From Cardiocondyla obscurior (lineage: Eukaryota > Arthropoda > Insecta > Hymenoptera > Formicidae): DNA of 64,000 nt. This document shows positions 55,161 through 64,000 of the stretch, in pieces (the stretch's first letter is position 1; every line of letters begins with the position of its first letter). The position numbers were made by a program, and so were the translations under genes. The notes under the pieces were generated by a model. It was not told the DNA's origin, searched no databases, and saw only the letters and a list, made by a program, of their open reading frames with translations. Location: contig NC_091888.1 of NCBI RefSeq assembly GCF_019399895.1, positions 2,140,501 to 2,204,500 of the forward strand, written 5' to 3'.

Positions 55161-56067
55161 AACAGGGGATCAATCATGAATCTTTTCCCCTAGAAGTGAA
55201 AAGTGAAACTAGTGAAGAGTGAAAAATGTTAACCTATAATATAACGAAGTGATATAATATCGGGTGCTCAAAAACAAACTAATGATGTACGTGTAAAATC
55301 GAGGATAAATAAAGAAAGATGAAATTTATTTCCAACGTGCAATTAATAAAAGATAAAGTAAAAGGTAAAAAAAAGGTAAAAAAGGTAAAATAAAAAAAAG
55401 GTAAAATATAAAAAATAAAATATATTTTAAACTTTCAACTTAATAAATTATGTACTAACATTTAATTTTTCTTTTTTAGACGAACTGAACTATCCGTTGA
55501 CGACTTAGAGACTGAACTTGAAAGAGAAAAACGATGGAGGAGTGTCTATATGACTTTAATTTTTTATTAAATTTTTATTTTTTTAAGAAACATGGAAAGT
55601 TATAAAACCAGACTATGTGGCTTCATGGACTTTGTTTGTGCATTCTTTGTTTTAGTTTTTAATTTTATTTTTCTCGAGACGTAAATGTATTTATTTTCTG
55701 ACGTTTATAAAAATAAAAATACGTTTATAAAAATAAAACTTTATAATAAATATTAAATTGAAACTTTTAATTTGGTTCAAATATTTTTTTATGTATTATA
55801 TGGGACTATTAATAAGCGTTGGAACTGTAATAGCCTGTATTACGTTCACCATGATTGGACCACTTTGCAAAAGGTAATTATACATATAGAGTCAATATTT
55901 TTGTAACAAAGTATAATTTTATTATTTCTATTTAATTAGTAATAAATAATAATAATTAGTATAATTAATATAATAATAATTAGTAATAAATAATAAATAA
56001 TATTTCAAATATTAAGAATTAGTGAATATGCAGTGGTGCTTTTGTTTTTAAGTTTTGTTTTAAATAT

Positions 56068-58178
56068 ATGAAAGTAAAAGTGACTAATATATTTTACGTG
56101 TTATTCGCTATGGCAGCTGCATTATTTATTATCATTATTGAAAATAATAATAATAATAATAATGAAAATAATAATGTTAATGTACGTGTAACTCGCAGAA
56201 TGTTACGGGATACACAAAATCCATTTGATATCCCTGAAAATCTTTTATACATTTATATAGATAATACAAACTTATACAGGGTGTCCCAGTTGATGTAAAA
56301 AAGTTCTTAGTTGTAGGTTGGGCTTCTGAAAATAAGTAGAAAAGTCCTATACGGTTTTGTAAGTTAGGCGTTAATAACCGAGAAAATAACATTTAAAGAT
56401 TTGACGCCCCGCGTGCGAGCAAAAACGCGCCGTTTGAAGCTACCGAGACGTTAGTGGACCTAGAGGTGTGGCTTATCTTACTGTATTCACAAAGAAATGA
56501 GTAACCTATGAATCTTTGTAAATAGAGTGGGATGGGCCACACCACCACTCTATTTACAGAGATTCATAGATTACTCATTTCTTTGTGAATAGAGTAAGAT
56601 AAGCCACACCTCTAGGTCCACTAACATCTCGGTAGCTTTCAGCGGCGCGTTCTACGCACGGGGGCGTCAAATCTTTAAATGTTATTTCTCGGTTATTAAC
56701 GCCTAACCAAAACCAACTTTTCTACTTATTTTCGGAAGCCAACTTTTACACCCCTATTAAGACACAAACTTATTATTCTAAACAAAATTGTATTTACAGA
56801 TTAACACGAGAAGCTGCTAGACAATTGTGTGAAGATTTATTGCCCTATATTCCTTCTGGAACAAGAGCAACAGCAATTCCTCCTCATTGTAAAGTATGTA
56901 TATATTGTAATTGATATAAATATTTATAATTATTAAATATGTTATATATATTATCTATAAATTTTTTTTTTTTTTCACAGATTTTTGCTTGTTTGAATTT
57001 TTTTGCTTCTGGATCATATCAGCGTCGCGTGGGCCAAGACTTTCTGTCGAGTATGTGTCAAGCTTCGGTATCTGGAGCTATTCACAGCGTTGTCGAAGCA
57101 CTAAATAATATTATGAATCGTTGGATAAAGTTTCCGACTGATTATTTTGATATCAAACACGTTAAACAACAGTAAGTTTGTAATAAACTAAAGATAATAG
57201 TATAGCTTTATTTATTATATAATATAACTTTTATTATGTTTACAATAATTACATTTTAGATTTTTGATTCACTGCAATTTTCCTGGAGTAATTGGCGCGG
57301 TGGATGGTACACACATCGCAATATTTCCGCCAAATAAAGAAAGGGAGCATTTGTACATTAATCGTAAATTGTTTCACTCATTAAATGTTATGCTGGTCAG
57401 TATAATTAGTAAAAAGCACAAGCAATTTAATTAGTAATTCAATTACTTTTTTTTTTAGATAAGTGACTACAATGGAAAGATACTTGCAGTGAACAGTTCT
57501 CATGGAGGAAGAACTCATGATTCACGAGTGTGGAACGCCTCCATAATTTCAACACATTTACGACAACAATATTTGAATGGACAACAAAATTGTTGGTTAT
57601 TAGGTATAACAAACATATTTTTAACATTAATATTACCTTATACATATATAATTTATAAATTAAATATTATTTTATGTATGTTATATTTTAAAGGAGATTC
57701 AGGATATCCTTTGTTGCCGTATTTGATGACACCGAAATTGAGACAAATTCCCGGAACACCTTCTGCTCGATATACAGAGGCTCATGTAACAGCACGTTGT
57801 AGCATAGAAAGAGCAATTGGAATGCTAAAAGGACGGTGAAGGTGTTTAAGAAAAGAAAGGGGTCTACACTATTCGCCTGAATTTGCTGGTAAAATTTATA
57901 TTAATATATACAATCGCTCGCATATGTGTAAATGTTTTTTAATCTTTATACCTTATTTTTAATTTTTTAACTTTGTAATTATAATAATTTCAGCTCTTAT
58001 TGTCAATGCGTGTTGTGTAGTGCAGAATGTAGCAAAATTTTTCAATGTGCACCAACCGGAAATATATTTAGATGAAATGGACAGAGAAGAAGCAAATAAT
58101 GCAATAGCGGACGATAGAGATTTAATTAATAATGGAAACGTAGTCCGAGAACATATTATAAACACGTATTTTAATTGA
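56068..58178 (+). pseudogene. HARBI1-like Harbinger transposase, interrupted
   Basis: Plus-strand exons: a first one ending near 56,275 (with RVTRRMLRDTQNPFDIPEN), then 56800-56893, 56981-57171, 57260-57395, 57459-57603, 57694-57888 and 57994-58178. All junction phases agree from 56,800 on. Signatures: VGQDFLSSMCQASVSG, VIGAVDGTHIAIF (first D), GGRTHDSRVWNAS, GDSGYPLLPYLMTP (second D) and ARCSIERAIGMLKGR (E). Breaks: an in-frame TGA at 57,838-57,840 directly after LKGR, and a MITE (56,277-56,755) sitting at the junction of the first two exons. The poly-Asn run near the start makes the exact ATG doubtful. It is a different lineage from the 37,720-39,183 transposase. Confidence 0.8.
56277..56755. 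mobile_element. Palindromic MITE, copy 2 (mariner-palindrome-related)
   Basis: Nearly identical to 35,539-36,040 over about 400 bp, but the right end is eroded: several short deletions remove the final GGGACACCCTG. The left end joins the HARBI1-like first exon at a TA. Confidence 0.85.
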
Positions 58179-58288
58179 AGATAAAACTTATTTAAATTAA
58201 ACTTTATTTAGATTTATTTAACAACAAATTAAAATTATGTAACGAATTAAACAATTAAACAATTAAACAAATTAAAACTATGTAACAA

Positions 58289-58935
58289 TTATTTTGACAA
58301 TTCTAATACACTTCTAATTTTCTGTAGTTCCACCAGAATACCTTTATGAACTTCTAATATTTCTTTTTGAACGGCAACTTCCTCTTTTTTTAATTTTAAT
58401 TTTCTTTCTTGAAAATTTAATAATTTTTCTGTAGCCGTCTGCATTGTTGTTTGTTCTGAAATATAAAATTAGTTATTTAAATTTATTAATTTTATACATA
58501 TATGTGTGTGTGTACATTATCTCATGTTAATATTTAACATACCTGTACATATATTTTCTGCAGTTATACGTTCAACATTGCTTGTGGAAGGTCCATCGTA
58601 AATGTTATTTTCTTCTAATTATTTATTATTTATTATTTATTTGTTTTTAATTATTATTATTCTATTTATTATTTAATTATTTATACATATATATGTATTC
58701 ACATATGTGTATACACAGGGTGTCCAAAAAACTTACCTTGAATATTATTTGATAAATATATTTCTCCCTCGGGAATATTTAATAAGCCTGCGGCTTCGGG
58801 AGTTAAAAATTCTAGTAAATTTTCTTCTAAAGAAGAAAAATTAACATTTTTTGGGGAGCCTCCACCCGTTTTCATTCCATTACTACGCCTTTTTGTTTCT
58901 TCTTTTAAAACATTCATTTTCCAATCCTTCCATGT
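58289..58935 (-). CDS. Harbinger partner protein (DNA-binding accessory), C-terminal exons
   Basis: Minus-strand exons 58737-58935, 58543-58614 and 58289-58455. The first begins TWKDWKMNVLKEETKRR, the end of a trihelix/Myb-like DNA-binding domain seen in Harbinger accessory proteins. LEENLLEFLTPEAAGL follows, then a Ser/Thr-rich linker (DGPSTSNVE) and a C-terminal coiled coil (ERKLKLKKEEVAVQKEILE). It is convergent with the HARBI1-like transposase, the usual Harbinger layout. N-terminal exons upstream of 58,935 were not found; a MITE occupies 59,210-59,746. Confidence 0.6.
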
Positions 58936-59209
58936 CTGAAAAAAATATTATAAATTATGTGTATGTACATATATATTTATATATATATATGTGAGAGGTA
59001 TATTATGAGGACAATTTCATTAAACCACTGTATATTATGTAGACCAAACGATATTATGAGGACAGTCCTCATAATATTTTAATGAATACCGTACATTATG
59101 TGGACCGGACCTCGTAATATCTTCAAGAATTTTCGTACATTATGAGAACCACCTTCAAAATATATATGCAACGCACGTTATGAGGACTTTTCAGTTTTTG
59201 TGTTTTATA

Positions 59210-59746
59210 CAGGGTGTCCCAAACATACGTAAACAAACTTTTAGGGTAGATAGAACGTCTAAAAAGAAAACGAAAAGTCCTATACCGTTTTCTGAAATTC
59301 TTACTCGTTTTCAATAAAAAAAAGAAAATTTATATACACGCGAGAGCGACAAGAAAGCGTGGACTGAGTGAGCGCGCGATAGACAGCGGCGAGTATATCT
59401 TAAAAGCGATGGGCAGAGTCAGCGCGCTACGAGCGAGACGAGGCGACAACGCGCGTTGTCGCTTCATTTCGCTCGTATGTTGTCGCATCGCCTTGCTCGC
59501 GCGTTGTCTCCTTGTCTCGCTCGCTACGCGCTAGTTTCGCCCATTCTTTTTAAGCGATACTCGCCGCTGTCTATCGCGTGCTCACTAAGTCCACGCTTTC
59601 TTGTTGCTCTCGCGCGTATATAAATTAATTTTTTTTATTAAAAACGAGTAAGAATTTTTGAAAACGGTATAGGACTGACTTTTTGTTTTCTTTTTAGACG
59701 TTCTATCTACCCTAAAAGTTTGTTTACGTATGTTTGGGACACCCTG
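59210..59746. mobile_element. Palindromic MITE with CAGGGTGTCCCAAACATACG ends, copy 2
   Basis: Same family as 44,915-45,444, nearly identical, with a TA at each side. The pair suggests recent activity. Confidence 0.85.
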
Positions 59747-59921
59747 TAGATATCAATAAATATCTTATTTAATTTGTTGCAACTTATATACAAAAATCTG
59801 TAGTAAAATAAAAAATGTCAAAAAAATAAATTATATAATTGAATTTAAAAAATCATAATTATTTGTGCACAATTAATGACTATGTAACGAAAAATCCAGA
59901 ATGTAAATCAGGAAAACACAT

Positions 59922-61322
59922 ATGCGCGCTTTCTTTCTAACGTGCGCGAGACGTTTTCTGTCCAAAAATACGCCCATATGACCTTGATAAATTGTAGATA
60001 TAATGTGATATTATTTATATGCCTATACTTTATACAATTAGTAAATTGTACAAAAGTAAAGATAATTTTATTTATTGCTATTCTATATTTAATTTGTTAA
60101 ACTTTTATTTTATTTTATTTCTTATTCGTGTATGTAAATTACGTCAAATTAAATAAGATACTCATTGCAATATGTATAATACAGAAATATAATAGGTCCT
60201 CATAATGTGCGTTATGCATAATTTTAAATACGGACCTCATAATGTACGAAAGTCGGTAAAGGTTGGAAAAAAGTAATCTATTATTTTTTCACTAGATGGC
60301 TTTAGTGACATATATCACGTAATGTATTAATCGTCTAGCTTCATGTTTATACTTTGTAGAAGTGGCATTCCGTACTAAAGAAAAGTTCTTCAAAAGTTTT
60401 GTGGTTAGTCAACTTTGTTGTGATTTACAGCGTGAGAAAAATGGACAACAATAAAGGGAAAATTGGCTATATTTTACAATTTTTCTTTCATAAAAGTGAA
60501 AACGTGAGCCAGGCGGTTAAAATTGTAAATGAAGTTTATGGTCTTGTTATTGTGACAGCTAATTACGCGCAATTTTGGTTTCATCGATTCCGTTGCGGTA
60601 ATTTCGACATTAAAGACGCACCTCGCATAGGAAAGCCCGTCATCGAAAACAGCGATAAAATTATAGAAATGATCGAAGTAAACCGTCATATTAGCAGTCG
60701 CAGCATCGCTCAAGAACTGAAGATCAATCATAAAATAGTATTAAATCATTTACAGAAGGCTGGATTTCGCAAAAAGCTTCATGTTTGTGTGAAACATTTA
60801 TTTACAATACGTGTGGCACTCAAACATCATGCTTTTTCTGGAATCCAGCTTTATGTAAATGATTTATTAATTAATTAATTTATATATTAATTAATTAATT
60901 AATTAATTTATTTATTTTTTTTAATTATGAGGACCTATTACAATTTTATATTCTACATATTGCAATAGGTATTTTATCTATTTAGCCGTAATTTATATAC
61001 ACAAACATGCAATAAAAAAGAAAATTATCAAATAAAATATATAAAAGCGATAGATAAAATTATTTTTAATTTGTAAAATTATGATACGCACAACACAAAA
61101 TATCATATTTACATTCCATAAATGTGATATAAACAAATAATTGACAGTAAACATCGCGCACGTTACAAACAAAGCGCGCATATACGTTTCACTGATTTAA
61201 AATTGTTATTACGGCAAATTAAATGAGACAGTCATTGCGATATACAGAATTTAAGAATGTAATAGATCCTCATAATGTACGTTATGCATAATTTTAAATA
61301 CGGTCCTCATAATGTACGAAAG
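59922..61322. mobile_element. Nested inverted repeats around a mariner fragment
   Basis: ATGCGCGCTTTCTTTCTAAC near 59,922 is mirrored near 61,160-61,185, and the AATAGGTCCTCATAATG block near 60,190 is mirrored at about 60,916-60,960. The block ending CATAATGTACGAAAGTCGGT also recurs directly at about 60,236 and 61,305. ATTATGAGGACC-type motifs continue at 59,010-59,190 and 61,655. I cannot fix single element borders; a fold-back element later invaded by a mariner is the simplest reading. Confidence 0.45.
60441..60878 (+). pseudogene. Mariner (SETMAR-like) transposase fragment, DNA-binding part only
   Basis: A frame from ATG 60,441 (MDNNKGKIGYILQF) with the HTH_48-type domain of mariner transposases (FWFHRFRCGNFDIKDAPRIG) and a second HTH (SRSIAQELKINHKIVLNHL). 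The family-typical linker follows in altered form. The frame then runs into non-homologous sequence; the whole DDD catalytic domain is missing. A plausible mariner-like 5' end (AAGGTTGGAAAAAAGTAAT) lies at about 60,255. Confidence 0.7.
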
Positions 61323-61400
61323 TCGGTATATCCATTAAGAAGGACGGAATATTACAATGCACATAAAATGTTACAAAGAACAACTTCAATTAAATTATAA

Positions 61401-61580
61401 CAGATGCTTTTCGATTAAAACGGACTAATTAATACATCTACATACTACGCCTTTAATTGTACAAATTATGCATGTAAGTTTATGTATGAAATCAACATTA
61501 TCAATTTGACAGCTTCTAATACGCAGGCACTATTTTCAGATGTATTAATTAGTTTATTTTAATCGTAATTCATCTGTCAA
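61401..61580. repeat. Small inverted-repeat element (about 180 bp)
   Basis: ACAGATGCTTTTCGATTAAA at 61,400 is mirrored, imperfectly, by TTTTAATCGTAATTCATCTG ending near 61,579; the inner TAATTAATACATCT arms also pair. No ORF; MITE-like. Confidence 0.55.
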
Positions 61581-61814
61581 AATTTAACTGAAGTTGGTCT
61601 TTATAACATTTTATAGGTATGGTCATTTTCCAATCTTTGTAACGGATTCACTGACTTTCGTGCATTATGAGGACCACATAAAAACATATGCCAAACACAT
61701 ATTGAAACTTTTCTATTATTTGTGTTGTGTATATAATAGTTGTGAAACAGATAAACGGTGTGAGAAAAAACGAAAGATAGACAATAAAAAAAAACAGCGA
61801 GAGAGAGAGAAAAA

Positions 61815-62125
<311 letters not shown>

Positions 62126-62266
62126 GATATGAGTATAATAAAACGTTTAACTACGATATGCAAGTAGAATATATATTTTATTACGTAATTAAAACAAATA
62201 TATTTTTAGTACATGCGTATCAAGAAATTAAATCGTTTTCGTTATTTTTTGTTTTTGATTCATTAA

Positions 62267-63993
62267 CTATGCTTTTATCATAACAGCAGTCCTACGTTTT
62301 AAATCTGTTGGATTTGTTTTAATTAATTCTTGAATTTGATGTAACGTTGGTAACTTCTTTGTTGTAATATAACTTCCAAAGGCATCCAATACAAGTTTTT
62401 TTTCAGTTTCATTCCATGGTACTCTTTTACACTTTCCATATGGTGATGCTGCAAATAAATTAATTATGTTAAAGAATAAAATTACATTTTATTATTAGAT
62501 AATTAAATAATAAAGTGAATAGTATTTAATAACTATGTTAAATTTTTCTTACAACGTATATTTTAAGGTAAAACTTACTAGAGCGTTTCTTTTTTTGTGG
62601 AACATATTTTTTTGTGTCAGTATCATTGTCGGTTAAAGAAGAATTATCAGAATCTAAAATAAATGTGTAAAAAAAACCTTAAGATTGTGTGTAAATATTT
62701 TAAAATATTATTACAATTTAAAATGCTTGGAATTATACCGTTTTCAAAATCATTTTTTCCATTATCATCACATTCTTCTTCATCGTTAGAATTATTTTCG
62801 TTCTTATCTTGACCACTGGCAGACTGTAATAATTTCGACATTCGTAAAATTTCTCGATGAACTACTGGCATTCTGTAATTGTTACGATGAATTTTTTCTT
62901 CATGTCCCATGAAATTAGCAAGGTCCGTAATTTCTGTCTCCGACAAGTTTAGATTGATTCCCAATGTTGCTACATGTTTACGTAGAGTAGTACCTCGTAA
63001 AGTTTCAGGTTGATCAGCTCCACATTTAAATGAAAATTTGCGCATAAGATCGCATGCTTTTAAGAATGCATCTTTATTTTTATCCATATTAGGAATACCA
63101 AAAACATAAGGATTTTTTGACATAACCCCAGCTTTTTTTCTATATTTAAGAATTAATTCCACACATTTTTGTAGTTCAGAATCTAATAATACAGCTACGG
63201 TACGATTTAGTTTTCCACGTATGGTAAATCGCACATATTCCATGGCTATTTTTTGGCATTCAGGCGAAAGTGCATTAAATCCATCTACATTTGTCTCTGG
63301 ATCAATTTTTTGATAATTTTTATAATCTTCAATTAAAGTTCTTTCCATCTTTCCTGCTCTTCGTCTGTTAAATAGTTGTATTGATATTAACGTACTTTCA
63401 GCAAGCTGTAGCCAATCGTTGTACGAAAACTTTGTCTTTAAATTATTTAAAGCCGTAAGGCGACGCATTTTTAAAAAGTTCTCTAATTTTTTAATGTCGT
63501 TAATGGAAGGATGAATAACTTTTTTCTTTCTTTTTAGTTGAGATTGCGTTTCTAAGGCCACTTTATTGATTGCTAGGCCATATTCATTATTTAATAACGT
63601 TAAAAAGTTTTTTACTTGTTTTTGTTTTACATTATCTTTGAATATAGTTATAGAAATTAGCGTTTTTCCTGTAGATTTTAATAACGTGCCTAATGATGTT
63701 GCTAATGACGGAACTCTATAGGTCTTTGTTGAATTATCAAAACCAGCAAGAATGTTTATAACATCGATACATATTCCATAATATTTTGGATGATAAACTG
63801 ATGATAACTCATCTATATCTCGAGAGTGTTGTTTGATTTCTAGAAGGAAACGGTCAAGTTGCCTCAATCGCTGTCGTATCATATCATGATGATGTAGAGA
63901 TGGATATTTTAGACAAAGTTTATTTCCATGTTCCATAATTAATTCATCGTAACTTATAAGACGAGTTATTCTATCGTCACGACATCGTGGCAT
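62267..63993 (-). CDS. Tyrosine-recombinase-like protein with C-terminal Myb/SANT-like region
   Basis: Minus-strand exons 62739-63993 (continuing, probably, beyond the window), 62579-62653 and 62267-62448, with matching phases: 503 codons plus stop from the ATG at 63,993. An N-terminal helical domain comes first. The tyrosine recombinase pattern follows: box I FNRRRAGKMER (about 215), a basic TIRGKLNRTVAVLL strand pair (about 262), box II TTLRKHVATLG (about 350) and MGHEEKIHRNNYRMP with the candidate nucleophile Tyr. An acidic linker and a last exon resembling a Myb/SANT domain (WNETEKKLVLDAFGSYI) end it. I know this architecture from vertebrate and cnidarian genomes as multi-copy uncharacterised proteins, in which zinc fingers precede the part seen here. 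Crypton-like mobile origin is inference. Confidence 0.65.
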
Positions 63994-64000
63994 TACTATT

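Noticed and set aside
58712..58730. CACAGGGTGTCC as another MITE end.
   Set aside because: No mirrored partner or TA duplication within reach; probably chance or a very old fragment.

Overview
This is an insect nuclear genome window, most likely from an ant or another hymenopteran. The basis is intron-rich animal genes with insect-type orthologues, AT-rich intergenic DNA, and dense DNA transposons and palindromic MITEs of the Tc1/mariner, PIF/Harbinger and P/THAP types. The species assignment is inference; no sequence search was possible.

Positions 1-23,000 are a compact single-copy gene block. In order it holds a synaptotagmin-14-like gene (minus), an SLC35D-type nucleotide-sugar transporter (plus), COQ4 for ubiquinone biosynthesis (plus, 5' end missing), a discoidin domain receptor whose kinase domain has lost the usual catalytic residues (minus), the DHH phosphoesterase prune (minus), mitochondrial methionine aminopeptidase MAP1D (plus) and proteasome subunit beta-4 (minus). 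For five of these I could rebuild the whole coding frame from splice sites, and the exon lengths sum to a multiple of three. Prune and MAP1D are divergent and 256 bp apart; MAP1D and PSMB4 are convergent and 182 bp apart.

Positions 23,000-31,000 are repeat-built. A 179-bp satellite flanks a 349-bp tandem array. On the minus strand each 349-bp unit looks like a 164-167-nt exon with an intron, and it leads in phase into an open terminal exon. Next to it is a 3.9-kb fold-back element whose long arms are themselves made of 15-bp and 258-bp tandem repeats and whose centre carries a small IAP-like RING finger gene.

Positions 31,400-64,000 are a transposon graveyard and nursery. It contains a DUF4806-type gene remnant; a 7.1-kb Harbinger element with TIRs and TSD, two broken genes and nested insertions; a 4.7-kb palindrome with two head-to-head copies of an intron-containing mariner transposase; several pairs of palindromic MITEs with a common CAGGGTGTC terminus; a P-element transposase with two breaks; a cluster of unrecognised small genes with one broken; a HARBI1-like transposase with its DNA-binding partner; another mariner fragment in a nest of inverted repeats; a 7-bp minisatellite; and, at the right edge, a protein with a tyrosine-recombinase-like domain and a C-terminal Myb/SANT-like tail.

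The strongest candidates for something undescribed are the phase-restricted exon array (23,619-25,819), the RING-carrying fold-back element (26,830-30,729), the double-transposase palindrome (40,122-44,793), the unknown gene cluster (51,202-53,239) and the recombinase-like gene (62,267-63,993).
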